Assembly (NCBI RefSeq): GCF_001307105.1
Contig: NZ_LGYN01000023.1
Location: 248,001 to 312,000 of the forward strand
From: Bacillus australimaris
GTDB taxonomy: Bacteria; Bacillota; Bacilli; Bacillales; Bacillaceae
Length of the DNA: 64,000 nucleotides
Direction: 5' to 3'
This document shows positions 16,710-28,450 of the stretch, piece after piece. Under the pieces are notes generated by a model. That model did not search any database, was not told the DNA's origin, and was given only the letters and a program-made list of their open reading frames with translations. Numbering within the stretch: position 1 is the first letter of the stretch; the number at the start of each line of letters is the position of its first letter. Both the position numbers and the translations under genes were made by a program.

Positions 16710-16748
16710 TAGTATATATACTAACAAAATGAAAAGAAAGCGCTTTTT
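16710..16748. promoter_or_regulatory. Palindrome and cre site before the acid-sugar operon
   Basis: A perfect 14-base palindrome TAGTATATATACTA (16710-16723) is a candidate operator for the RpiR regulator. It is followed by AGAAAGCGCTTTTT (16735-16748), a cre-like element with core AAAGCGCTTT, implying CcpA repression. Both lie within 70 bases of the dehydrogenase start. Upstream, TTGACA at 16639-16644 with a weak TACATT 18 bases later is a possible promoter. Confidence 0.55.
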
Positions 16749-16779
16749 GTAAGGGTTTTCTATATAGGAGGCGGACAAC

Positions 16780-17673
16780 GTGACAAAAAAGATTGGATTC
16801 ATTGGACTAGGTATTATGGGAAAACCTATGGCACTCAATCTATTAAAAGCCGGTCATACTGTGACTGTTTTTGACCTGAATGAGAAAGCCATTCGAGCGT
16901 TACAAGAAGCCGGAGCAAAAGGTGCTATGTCAGCTGCTGAGGCAGCTTCTGAAAGCGATATCATCATTACAATGCTTCCTAAAGGAGAGCATGTAGAAGC
17001 AGTCGTTTCAGGTGATCATGGCATTTTAACGACAGCTAAACCTGGCACAGTGATCATAGATATGAGCTCAATTTCTCCTGTTACTTCCAGGGCATTAGCT
17101 TCTCTCACAAAACAGCATCAGGTGGAGTTTATCGACGCACCCGTCAGCGGCGGAGAACCGAAGGCAATAGACGGAACACTTGCCATCATGGCTGGCGGCG
17201 AAGAAGTCATCTTTGAGCAAGTAAAAGATGTCCTGCTTGCGATGGGCACAGAGGTCGTATTAGTCGGACCGAATGGAAGCGGAACAACAGCAAAGCTTGC
17301 CAATCAAATTATCGTCAACTTAAATATTGCTGCCATGTCCGAGGCACTCGTTCTTGCTGCTAAATCGGGCATTGCCATAGATAAAATGTATGAAGCGATC
17401 CGCGGCGGGCTGGCTGGAAGCGCCGTTCTCGACGCAAAGGTTCCTCTTATCTTAGAACGAAACTTTGAACCTGGCGGACGCATCGACATCAACTTAAAAG
17501 ATTTAACCAATGTCATGGAAACAGCTCATGATATCGGTGTTCCTCTCCCGCTTTCTAGTCAACTGCTCGAAATCTTCCACGCCCTCAAAGCAGACGGAAA
17601 ATCTGGGCTTGACCATGGCGGTATCGTTCAATATTACGAAAAAATGGCTCATGTCGAAGTGAAGAAAGGATGA
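16780..17673 (+). CDS. 3-hydroxyisobutyrate-dehydrogenase-family acid-sugar dehydrogenase (LtnD-like)
   Basis: The 297-residue protein belongs to the beta-hydroxyacid dehydrogenases: the dinucleotide motif GLGIMGKPMA is at residues 9-18, substrate-binding DAPVSGGEPKA at 119-129, and the catalytic lysine at 172 in TTAKLANQ. Next to a DUF1537 kinase and a GntP permease it fits L-threonate or D-erythronate 2-dehydrogenase (LtnD type), which makes a 2-oxo-tetronate; tartronate semialdehyde reductase (GarR) is the alternative. The start is a GTG with AGGAGG ten bases upstream. It is the first gene of a three-gene operon. Confidence 0.85.
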   Translation: MTKKIGFIGLGIMGKPMALNLLKAGHTVTVFDLNEKAIRALQEAGAKGAMSAAEAASESDIIITMLPKGEHVEAVVSGDHGILTTAKPGTVIIDMSSISPVTSRALASLTKQHQVEFIDAPVSGGEPKAIDGTLAIMAGGEEVIFEQVKDVLLAMGTEVVLVGPNGSGTTAKLANQIIVNLNIAAMSEALVLAAKSGIAIDKMYEAIRGGLAGSAVLDAKVPLILERNFEPGGRIDINLKDLTNVMETAHDIGVPLPLSSQLLEIFHALKADGKSGLDHGGIVQYYEKMAHVEVKKG

Positions 17674-17679
17674 GGTGTC

Positions 17680-19101
17680 ATGAAGCAAAGCACTGACATA
17701 CTGAATGCCATTCCGAGCGCGGATTCAAAGGCCATTCAAACAGCATACGAACAAGCATTAAGCAGCTTTCAGCATAAAGTCATTGTATTAGACGATGATC
17801 CAACAGGGATTCAAACTGTACATGGCGTCTCTGTTTTCACCGATTGGTCAGAAGAAAGCATTGAAGCTGGTTTTCTTGAAGACAACCGCATGTTCTTTAT
17901 ACTGACCAATTCTCGCAGTATGACAGAGAAAGAAACTGCCGCTGCGCACGAAACCATCGCAGCAACCATTGTAAAGGTGGCTGAACGGCTTAATCAGGAT
18001 TTCATCATTGTCAGCCGAGGGGATTCTACTCTTCGCGGACACTTCCCTCTTGAAACTGAAGTACTCAGAGCGACCATTGAACAACGGAGCTCCCGCCAGT
18101 TCGATGGAGAGATCCTTCTTCCTTTTTTCCAAGAAGGTGGACGCTTTACGATCAACAATATTCATTACGTACAGGAAGGACACGAATTAATTCCTGCTGG
18201 TGACACAGAATTTGCGCGAGACCGTACATTCGGTTTTCAGTCCTCTCACCTTGGAGAATGGATTGAAGAAAAGTCAGACGGATTGTTCACAAAAGAGAAC
18301 ACCACCTACATCTCGTTAGATGATCTACGGGCTTTACGCATTGGGCAAATCAAACATCAGCTCATGAGTGTGAAGGATTTCAAAAAGGTAGTTGTAAACG
18401 CTGTAGACTATGACGATGTCAAAGTCTTTGTCACAGCTCTCATTGAAGCCATTCAAGCAGGACAGCAGCTGATGTTCAGAAGTGCGGCGGCGCTCACGAA
18501 GGTACTAGGCGGTATAGGTAATCAAGCATTATTAACAAGAGATGACTTGATACAAGAAGAAAGCCCGCACGGTGGTCTCATTATGATCGGTTCTCACGTA
18601 AAAAAAACAACAGAACAATTAAATGCGCTTCAGCAAAATAAAGAGTTGGCTTTTATTGAATTTAATACACACCTCGTGTTAGAGCCGGAAGCCTTTCACA
18701 AAGAAATTGACCGCGTCATTCAGCAAACTGAAACGCTGTTAGCATCAGGTCAATCTGTGGCTGTTTATACAAGAAGAGAACGGCTTGATCTTGGGGATGG
18801 TCGTCAAGAGGAAGAATTAAAGCTCTCTGTACAGATTAGTGATGCTGTAACAAGCATTGTCCAGCGTCTCACTATTCGTCCTAAGTATCTCATTGCCAAA
18901 GGCGGAATTACCTCCAGCGATATTGGAACAAGAGGACTTAGCGTGAAACGTGCGACCGTGGCAGGTCAAATCAAACCTGGTATCCCCGTTTGGAAAACAG
19001 GAGAAGAAAGTAAATTTCCTTTCATGTCTTATGTGATTTTCCCGGGAAATGTTGGGTCGAAGGATACGTTAAAAGAAGCTGTAGATATACTTGAAGGATG
19101 A
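17680..19101 (+). CDS. DUF1537 four-carbon acid sugar kinase (OtnK/DtnK-like)
   Basis: The 473-residue protein starts with the DUF1537 signature DDDPTGIQTVHG (residues 38-49), has SRGDSTLRGHFPLE near 110 and the C-terminal nucleotide-binding element AKGGITSSDIGTRGL near 405-420. This family phosphorylates 2-oxo-tetronates or D-threonate with ATP. It starts six bases after the dehydrogenase stop, with GATGAGGTG as ribosome site. Together they would convert a tetronate to 3-oxo- or 2-oxo-tetronate 4-phosphate. The exact substrate cannot be read from the sequence. Confidence 0.9.
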   Translation: MKQSTDILNAIPSADSKAIQTAYEQALSSFQHKVIVLDDDPTGIQTVHGVSVFTDWSEESIEAGFLEDNRMFFILTNSRSMTEKETAAAHETIAATIVKVAERLNQDFIIVSRGDSTLRGHFPLETEVLRATIEQRSSRQFDGEILLPFFQEGGRFTINNIHYVQEGHELIPAGDTEFARDRTFGFQSSHLGEWIEEKSDGLFTKENTTYISLDDLRALRIGQIKHQLMSVKDFKKVVVNAVDYDDVKVFVTALIEAIQAGQQLMFRSAAALTKVLGGIGNQALLTRDDLIQEESPHGGLIMIGSHVKKTTEQLNALQQNKELAFIEFNTHLVLEPEAFHKEIDRVIQQTETLLASGQSVAVYTRRERLDLGDGRQEEELKLSVQISDAVTSIVQRLTIRPKYLIAKGGITSSDIGTRGLSVKRATVAGQIKPGIPVWKTGEESKFPFMSYVIFPGNVGSKDTLKEAVDILEG

Positions 19102-19151
19102 AGCATAGGGGGTGTTTGTGCCCCCTGATGCACCACAAAGGAGGAAAGACG

Positions 19152-20471
19152 ATGTCGTTAGTGTTTATTGGTCTTGGCGTTTTGTTATTGCTTTTACTCA
19201 TGGTTATCTTTAAGTTAAACGCTTTCATTTCTTTGATTATTGTCTCTTTAATTGTTGCTGTTTTGGAAGGGATGACACCTCTAGAAGCGATTGCTTCCGT
19301 TGAAAAAGGACTTGGCAGTACACTCGGTCACCTAGCACTCGTTTTAGGTTTTGGGGCGATGCTCGGGAAATTAATGGCGGATTCTGGCGGTGCTCAGCGT
19401 ATCGCAATGACCCTCATTGACAAATTTGGCATCGGAAGAATCCAATGGGCGACGATGCTGACTGGATTTGTGATTGGAATTGCTCTCTTTTATGAAACCG
19501 GATTCATCATCTTAATTCCATTAGTCTTTACAATCGCTCAAGCTGCAAGACTTCCTGTGCTGTATGTGGGTATGCCGCTCGTCGCTGCTCTCATCACAAC
19601 ACATGGCTTCCTCCCTCCTCACCCAGGGCCGACTGCCATTGCGAATGTCTTTCAAGCAAACATGGGACAAACCTTATTAGTTGGAATCATTTTAGCGATT
19701 CCTGCTGTTTTAGTAGGCGGACTTCTATTTACAAAACTATTTAAAAAAGATCAATTACACGCACATATTCCAAAGAACTTATTTAACCCAAAGGAATTTA
19801 CAGAAGAGGAAATGCCAAGCTTCGGTATTAGCATTTTCACCGCTGTTTTGCCTGTATTGCTTATGACATTCAGAGCATTTTTGGAAATTTTCTTTCCATC
19901 CTCCCCATTGCTGCCAACAGCTGAGTTTTTAGGCGAGCCGGCCATTGCACTATTAATCTCAGTGCTGCTTGCCATCTATACGTTTGGGCTGGGCAGAGGA
20001 AAGAGCATGCAGGACGTGATGAAATCCATCACGGATTCTATCGGCTCTATTGCCATGATTCTATTGATTATTGCAGGAGGCGGCGCCTTTAAACAGGTAC
20101 TCATTGATAGCGGCGTCGACCAATACATTGCAGGAATCATGCAAGGAAGCACACTTTCTCCACTGCTTCTCACCTGGCTCATTGCTGCGGTCCTTCGTGT
20201 CTCTTTAGGATCAGCGACTGTCGCCGGCCTCACAGCGGCTGGCATTTCTGCACCACTTATTGGCCTGACAGGTGTCAGCCCTGAATTAATGGTGATTGCA
20301 ACAGGTGCTGGCAGTATTACGTTCTCTCATGTGAATGATGCAGGTTTCTGGATTTATAAAGAATACTTTAACCTGTCAATGGCCCAAACCTTTAAAACGT
20401 GGACATTGATGGTCACCGTGCTTTCACTTGTCGGACTAGCTGGTGTTCTTATCGCTGATTTGTTCATGTAG
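19152..20471 (+). CDS. GntP-family gluconate/acid-sugar permease
   Basis: The 439-residue protein (start MSLVFIGLG, preceded by AAAGGAGG) has about 12 hydrophobic segments and GntP-family hallmarks: FYETGFIILIPLVF, TTHGFLPPHPGPTA near residue 135-150, and ITFSHVNDAGFW near the C-terminus. GntP carriers are proton symporters for gluconate and related sugar acids. Being third in the operon with the dehydrogenase and kinase, it likely imports the four-carbon acid they act on. No operon terminator is clear before the SAM riboswitch region. Confidence 0.93.
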   Translation: MSLVFIGLGVLLLLLLMVIFKLNAFISLIIVSLIVAVLEGMTPLEAIASVEKGLGSTLGHLALVLGFGAMLGKLMADSGGAQRIAMTLIDKFGIGRIQWATMLTGFVIGIALFYETGFIILIPLVFTIAQAARLPVLYVGMPLVAALITTHGFLPPHPGPTAIANVFQANMGQTLLVGIILAIPAVLVGGLLFTKLFKKDQLHAHIPKNLFNPKEFTEEEMPSFGISIFTAVLPVLLMTFRAFLEIFFPSSPLLPTAEFLGEPAIALLISVLLAIYTFGLGRGKSMQDVMKSITDSIGSIAMILLIIAGGGAFKQVLIDSGVDQYIAGIMQGSTLSPLLLTWLIAAVLRVSLGSATVAGLTAAGISAPLIGLTGVSPELMVIATGAGSITFSHVNDAGFWIYKEYFNLSMAQTFKTWTLMVTVLSLVGLAGVLIADLFM

Positions 20472-20554
20472 GAAATTAAATTGTAAAAACCATTGACTTT
20501 TTCTCGAAAAGGTTTAATAATTGTGTTTATTAAGAAAATTTAATCAAAAGGTAA

Positions 20555-20665
20555 CCTTATTAAGAGTGGTGGAGGGACTGGCCCTGTGAAACCCGGCAAC
20601 CGCTGTTCCTAGGAACAGAATGGTGCTAATTCCTTAAGCAAGCAGATGCTTGTTTGAAGATAAGG
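20555..20665 (+). ncRNA. SAM-I (S-box) riboswitch
   Basis: The outer helix CCTTAT/ATAAGG closes a typical S-box. Conserved parts are visible in order: AAGAGTGGTGGAGGGACTGGCCC, GAAACCCGGCAACC, the P3 hairpin with CTGTTCCTAGGAACAG, GGTGCTAATTCC and the P4 GCAAGCAGATGCTTG, ending in GATAAGG. With SAM bound, the downstream terminator forms and transcription stops. Confidence 0.96.
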
Positions 20666-20688
20666 CAGAGTTCTCACTGTATATGATG

Positions 20689-20718
20689 CTCTTCCTTATC
20701 AAAGGAAGAGCTTTTTTA
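20689..20718 (+). terminator. S-box-controlled terminator
   Basis: GCTCTTCCTT and AAGGAAGAGC form a ten-base stem with an ATC loop, followed by TTTTTT. It lies between the SAM riboswitch and the yxjG/H-like gene and is the expression platform. Confidence 0.93.
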
Positions 20719-20752
20719 TTTGTTTTTAAACCTGAGAAAGAAGGGATTCAGC

Positions 20753-21877
20753 ATGACACAAGTACAAACCATTGGAAAGAAAACAACGAAGCCGCCATTT
20801 CGCGCAGATCAAGTAGGAAGCTTACTTCGTTCAGAGCGCATTAAGGAAGCACGCAAGCAAAAAGCAGACGGTACACTGACAGCGGAGCAGCTCCGACAAA
20901 TCGAAAATGAAGAAATCACACGTATTGTAGAGAAGCAAAAAGAAATTGGATTAGAGGTTGTCACAGATGGGGAGTTCAGACGTGCATGGTGGCATTTTGA
21001 CTTTCTTGAAGGGCTCGATGGGGTTGAAGGATTTGAGGCAGATCAGGGCATTCAATTCCATAACACAACGACAAAAGCACGAGGGATCAAGGTAACAGGC
21101 AAGATCGATTTTACAGATCATCCAATGCTAGAGGATTATCGTTTCCTTCACAGCATCGCTGGTGATCATACGGCTAAAATGACGATTCCAAGTCCGAATA
21201 TGCTCTTTTTCCGTGGAAAGCTTGAAGAAGGGGTATATGCCAGCTTAGAAGAATTCCACCATGATGTGGCACAGGCATATAAGAAAGCCATCCGTGCATT
21301 TTATGATGCAGGCTGCCGCTATTTACAGCTGGATGATACGGCATGGGCTGTGTTCTTTTCTGAAAAAGGTCATGAACAAATCAAAGCCTTTGGCCGAGAA
21401 GAAGATGAACTTCGTGAGTCGTTTGCGAAGACAATCAATGAAGCCGTTGCCGATCGCCCAGAGGATTTGGTGATTACTATGCACATTTGCCGCGGTAACT
21501 TCAAATCAACTTGGGCTGCTGAAGGTGGTTACGAAGCAGCGGCAGAAACAATCTTCGCCGGCTTAGATCTTGATGGTCTCTTTTTAGAATTCGACGACGA
21601 TCGTTCTGGCGGGTTTGAGCCTCTTCGATATGTGAAGAACCCAAACCTTCAAATTGTACTAGGCCTTATCACTTCAAAATACGGAGAGCTTGAGCCGGTT
21701 GAACAGATTAAAAAAAGGATCGAGGAAGCGGCTCAATATGTAGACATTAACCAAATTTGTTTGAGTCCACAATGCGGGTTCGCCTCAACAGAGGAAGGCA
21801 ACCTGTTAACAGAAGAGCAGCAATGGGAAAAGCTGCGTCATGTGATTGAGATTGCTGATCAAGTGTGGACTTCGTAG
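20753..21877 (+). CDS. yxjG: MetE C-terminal-like methyltransferase (YxjG/YxjH family)
   Basis: The 374-residue protein starts at MTQVQTIG, after AGAAAGAAGGGA. It corresponds to the catalytic half of cobalamin-independent methionine synthase: FRADQVGSLLRS at the N-terminus, DGEFRRAWWHFDF, and the zinc ligand regions MHICRGN and SPQCGF. B. subtilis YxjG and YxjH have this size and are S-box controlled, as here; they are thought to make methionine from homocysteine with an alternative methyl donor. Orthology to YxjG rather than YxjH cannot be settled. Confidence 0.9.
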   Translation: MTQVQTIGKKTTKPPFRADQVGSLLRSERIKEARKQKADGTLTAEQLRQIENEEITRIVEKQKEIGLEVVTDGEFRRAWWHFDFLEGLDGVEGFEADQGIQFHNTTTKARGIKVTGKIDFTDHPMLEDYRFLHSIAGDHTAKMTIPSPNMLFFRGKLEEGVYASLEEFHHDVAQAYKKAIRAFYDAGCRYLQLDDTAWAVFFSEKGHEQIKAFGREEDELRESFAKTINEAVADRPEDLVITMHICRGNFKSTWAAEGGYEAAAETIFAGLDLDGLFLEFDDDRSGGFEPLRYVKNPNLQIVLGLITSKYGELEPVEQIKKRIEEAAQYVDINQICLSPQCGFASTEEGNLLTEEQQWEKLRHVIEIADQVWTS

Positions 21878-21895
21878 TCCCTTTGACGAAAAAAA

Positions 21896-21929
21896 GACAA
21901 ACCGCCGTATGAGCGGTTTGTCTCTTTTT
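21896..21929. terminator. Bidirectional intrinsic terminator
   Basis: GACAAACCGC and GCGGTTTGTC form a ten-base stem around CGTATGA, flanked by A-rich and T-rich runs, between the convergent yxjG-like gene and bglH. Confidence 0.92.
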
Positions 21930-21930
21930 G

Positions 21931-25356
<3,426 letters not shown>

Positions 25357-25401
25357 TTCATAGCGATTGATCGTTATTTAATTTTATAAGTCTTTAGATA
25401 T

Positions 25402-25477
25402 AAAAAAACCTAAATCACGCCTTATCAAAAGATAGGGACAATGATTTAGGTTTTGCCTGCTTGACCAGTAACAATCC
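25402..25477 (-). promoter_or_regulatory. First RAT antiterminator site with overlapping terminator
   Basis: The minus strand reads GGATTGTTACTGGTCAAGCAGG then CAAAACCTAAATCA (25477-25441), followed by the matching arm TGATTTAGGTTTTTTTA ending at 25402. This is the standard LicT-controlled terminator of bglP operons and is nearly identical to the second copy 120 bases downstream. Confidence 0.9.
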
Positions 25478-25510
25478 TAAAAGATTGTGGGTTATTGAGT
25501 TTATAGTTAT

Positions 25511-25547
25511 AAATTATCATGTTATTTTTGTGATGTCAACGCTTTCT
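25511..25547 (-). promoter_or_regulatory. bglP promoter with overlapping cre site
   Basis: On the minus strand TTGACA (25539-25534) and TAATTT (25516-25511) are spaced by 17 bases and point at the two RAT sites. The cre sequence AGAAAGCGTTGACA (25547-25534) fits the consensus at 13 of 14 positions and covers the -35 box, so CcpA would block polymerase directly. Confidence 0.85.
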
Positions 25548-25555
25548 TTTTGAAT

Positions 25556-26389
25556 TTATTTTCTTTTTACTACTCTGTCTATATGCAAAGTTAAATATAG
25601 CATTTCATCTTCTATGAGACTTCGGTTGTGTTCTTTTTGTACATACTCGTTAATTTTTTCAGCGCACTGAAAAGCTGCGGTATTTTTCTCTTTTACCACT
25701 TCATACAGAAATTCATTTTGATTTTCCATTTGTGTTTCGTTAAACAGACGCTGTCCGAAAAACTTCAAATGCGTCACAAATCGAAAATAATTTAATGATT
25801 CCTCGTCTAAATCAATTTGAAAGTGATACTTTACGATGTTCAAAATATCTTGAATCAGCTTTGTGATTTGAATCACGTTGGGCATTTCTTCATTGAGTTC
25901 TGCATTGACAATATGCATGGCAATAAAGCCGGCTTCATCCTCAGGGAGATGGATGTTGAGCTTGTCCTGAATGATCCGAATCGCTTCTACACCGCACATG
26001 AACTCCTCTTTATACAGCCGCTTAATTTCCCATAACAAAGCATTTTTAATATCCATTCCCTTTTGATGACGTTCAATGGCAAAGGTAATATGATCCGTCA
26101 ACGTCACATAGATGCTGTCATTTAAGGTTTTGTTAAGGGACGTCCTCGCATGATCAATAATTGCCTCACACACTTGCATATACTCGATCGGAATATCATA
26201 AAGCAGGGTCTTGAATTTTTCTGATATATCTTTATTTTGAATAGAAAATACTTTTTCGATACGTTCTTCATCAATTGGGTCTCCGCTTTTCTTTTGAAAT
26301 GCGATCCCTCTGCCCATAATGACCAGCTCATGCTGCTCGTCATCATACGCACTGACAACATTATTATTGATTACTTTAGAAATGATCAA
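25556..26389 (-). CDS. licT: Transcriptional antiterminator LicT
   Basis: A TTG start six bases after GGGGGG gives 277 residues, the length of B. subtilis LicT; a 12-residue extension from 26425 is unlikely. The RNA-binding CAT domain covers residues 1-55 (KVINNN, GRGIAFQKKSGD), PRD1 contains His100 and His159 and PRD2 His207 and His269, the four regulatory histidines at the same numbers as in LicT. It binds the RAT hairpins upstream of bglP when HPr phosphorylates PRD2 and BglP does not phosphorylate PRD1. It lies upstream of bglP on the same strand. Confidence 0.94.
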   Translation of the reverse strand: MIISKVINNNVVSAYDDEQHELVIMGRGIAFQKKSGDPIDEERIEKVFSIQNKDISEKFKTLLYDIPIEYMQVCEAIIDHARTSLNKTLNDSIYVTLTDHITFAIERHQKGMDIKNALLWEIKRLYKEEFMCGVEAIRIIQDKLNIHLPEDEAGFIAMHIVNAELNEEMPNVIQITKLIQDILNIVKYHFQIDLDEESLNYFRFVTHLKFFGQRLFNETQMENQNEFLYEVVKEKNTAAFQCAEKINEYVQKEHNRSLIEDEMLYLTLHIDRVVKRK

Positions 26390-26737
26390 TTGATACCCCC
26401 CAGTACATTCCGCTTTTTCGAGCATTTTATCGTTGAATTATATGTCATGTTATTATTATTTTCAAAAAAGAGGACTTTAAGATGATTTTACATTTTTTTT
26501 TGATCCGGTCAACTAGTAAGAATGACATATTGCCTCTCAGAAATGACGAAATAGGGACAAAAAAGTCTAAAAACATTCACGAAAAAACAAAAAAGTGCTA
26601 AAACAAATGACATTTTAGCACTTTGTCTCACTTTATAAAATACAAAGGTGTTCATTTTTTGAAGTTTGGAAAAATCATTCACGAGAGAGCATCCTTGTTG
26701 ATTACTTTCTCTTTCATACATAAATATTTCCAAGCTG
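26390..26737. other. Intergenic region between licT and the sulfur-type operon
   Basis: No gene is seen. The right part is the 3' end of the ABC-permease operon and includes the terminator listed separately. The left 100 bases should contain the licT promoter; I see no RAT site there. Confidence 0.5.
26588..26624 (-). terminator. Intrinsic terminator of the ABC transporter operon
   Basis: On the minus strand AAAGTGCTAAAA and TTTTAGCACTTT form a 12-base stem with a nine-base loop, followed by TTTGTTTTTTCG. It lies about 110 bases after the permease stop. Confidence 0.85.
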
Positions 26738-27415
26738 TTAACGCCTTCTAATTTTTTTGGCTGTGATGTTACCCGCGGATTGAATGACCTGCACAATCAC
26801 AACTAATACGAAAACAGTGACCACCATGGTCGCTGTATCAAAGCGCTGATACCCATACGTCAATGCCAAATCACCAACTCCGCCTGCTCCAACTGCGCCT
26901 GCCATTGCAGATGCTCCTACCAAACCAATTGTAGCTGTTGTAAATGTAAGCACAAGCGAGCTGAGACCTTCAGGCAATAAAAATCGATAAATGATTTGCC
27001 AAATTGTCGCTCCCATCGCTTCTGCCGCTTCAATAATCCCTTTATCTACCTCAAGAAGTGAGTTTTCAACAAGTCGTGCAATATACGGTGCGGCGTAAAC
27101 AACAAGCGGTACAATTGCTGCAGTCGTTCCTATCGCTGTTCCAACCACGAGTCGAGTAAATGGAATAAGTGCAACCAGTAAAATAATAAACGGGATCGAG
27201 CGTAAAATGTTAATGACAGAATTCAACAGATGAAAAATGGCCGACTGCTCCCAAATGTGTCCCTTTCTTGTGATCACCAGAATAATCCCAAGCGGCAGCC
27301 CAATAATGATAGAAAATAAAAGGGATAAAGTGACCATATATAATGTTTGACCAAATCCGGTTAAAAGTTGATCTAGCGATACTTCCATTCCAAAAAGCTG
27401 CGATGTACTAGTCAA
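26738..27415 (-). CDS. MetI-type ABC transporter permease
   Basis: The 225-residue permease has five hydrophobic segments and the EAA-loop (AAEAMGATIWQIIYRFLLPEG near residues 125-145) of D-methionine-type importers (MetP/MetI family). The start is a TTG nine bases after GGAGG, and it overlaps the ATPase gene by eight bases. It is the last gene of a seven-gene operon that also encodes two substrate-binding lipoproteins and flavin monooxygenases, so its substrate is probably a sulfur compound other than plain methionine; this is inference. Confidence 0.85.
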   Translation of the reverse strand: MTSTSQLFGMEVSLDQLLTGFGQTLYMVTLSLLFSIIIGLPLGIILVITRKGHIWEQSAIFHLLNSVINILRSIPFIILLVALIPFTRLVVGTAIGTTAAIVPLVVYAAPYIARLVENSLLEVDKGIIEAAEAMGATIWQIIYRFLLPEGLSSLVLTFTTATIGLVGASAMAGAVGAGGVGDLALTYGYQRFDTATMVVTVFVLVVIVQVIQSAGNITAKKIRRR

Positions 27416-28430
27416 GACCCGCTACCTCCTGTACATTGATCTTCTCCTGTTGAATATATGAAAAAGCTTTTTCAATTTCGGTTTGTTCACCTGTCACTTC
27501 AACAATCATATTGCCAAAAGGGGTATCTTGAATTTCTGAAATATTAGCCGACAAGACATTGACATCAATATCATATTTCTTTGCAATTGTGGATAGGAGC
27601 GGTTTGCTGGAACTGTGACCAATAAAGTTCATTTTCCACACCGTTTTTTGGCCATTTTTTAATTCTTCAATGATACTATTTGGCAAATGCTCATGGATAA
27701 CCGTTCTGACAAAACGTCTTGCAATCTCCGTTTTCGGATGAGAAAAAATCTCATACACTGAACCTTTTTCAACGATTTGGCCATTTTCCATGACAGCTAC
27801 TTTTGTACATATATCACGAATGACAGACATTTCGTGAGTGATTAACAGAATCGTAATATCATATGCTTGATTGATTTTTTTAAGCAGGTCTAAGATCGCA
27901 GACGTCGTATCTGGATCAAGTGCAGATGTCGCTTCATCACAGAGAAGAATGGATGGATTCGTTGCCAGTGCACGTGCAATTCCGACACGCTGCTTTTGTC
28001 CTCCAGATAGCTGCTCTGGGTAATTGTTCGCCTTTGATTCAAGACCTACGAATGATAAAAGCTCATCTACTCTTTCTTTGATTTTCCGCTTTGAGCTTCC
28101 GTTTAATAGAAGCGGCAAAGCCACATTATCAAACACTGTCTTTGATTGAAGTAAATGAAAATGCTGAAAAATCATGCCAATGTCTTTTTTCTCTTTCCTT
28201 AAGTTCGCTTTAGACAGTGAGGTCAATATTTTTCCATTTACCTTTACCTCTCCTGCTGTTGGTCGTTCTAGTAAGTTCACGAGTCTTAATAGTGTGCTTT
28301 TTCCCGCCCCGCTATATCCAACCACACCGAATATATCACCTTTTTCGATGGTCAGATTGATGTTGGACAAGGCTTCAATATTTTGCTGTCCACTCTGATA
28401 TACTTTCTGTACATCTTTAAATTCAATCAT
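27408..28430 (-). CDS. MetN-type ABC transporter ATP-binding protein with NIL domain
   Basis: The 340-residue ATPase has Walker A GYSGAGKST near residue 38-46, signature LSGGQKQR near 140, Walker B ILLCDEATSALD and the H-loop ITHEMSV, followed by a C-terminal NIL domain (about 265-340) that in MetN senses methionine and inhibits transport. Length equals B. subtilis MetN (341). The start follows GAGG by eight bases. Its partners are the overlapping MetI-like permease and the NlpA-type lipoproteins in the same operon. No S-box precedes this operon, which separates it from the usual metNPQ. Confidence 0.9.
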   Translation of the reverse strand: MIEFKDVQKVYQSGQQNIEALSNINLTIEKGDIFGVVGYSGAGKSTLLRLVNLLERPTAGEVKVNGKILTSLSKANLRKEKKDIGMIFQHFHLLQSKTVFDNVALPLLLNGSSKRKIKERVDELLSFVGLESKANNYPEQLSGGQKQRVGIARALATNPSILLCDEATSALDPDTTSAILDLLKKINQAYDITILLITHEMSVIRDICTKVAVMENGQIVEKGSVYEIFSHPKTEIARRFVRTVIHEHLPNSIIEELKNGQKTVWKMNFIGHSSSKPLLSTIAKKYDIDVNVLSANISEIQDTPFGNMIVEVTGEQTEIEKAFSYIQQEKINVQEVAGLD

Positions 28431-28450
28431 TGGCCGGACCTCTCTTTACT

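Noticed and set aside
26738..28430. Standard metNPQ methionine importer under an S-box
   Set aside because: No S-box precedes the operon, and it contains monooxygenase and OsmC genes with two receptors; so I did not assign metN/metP symbols.
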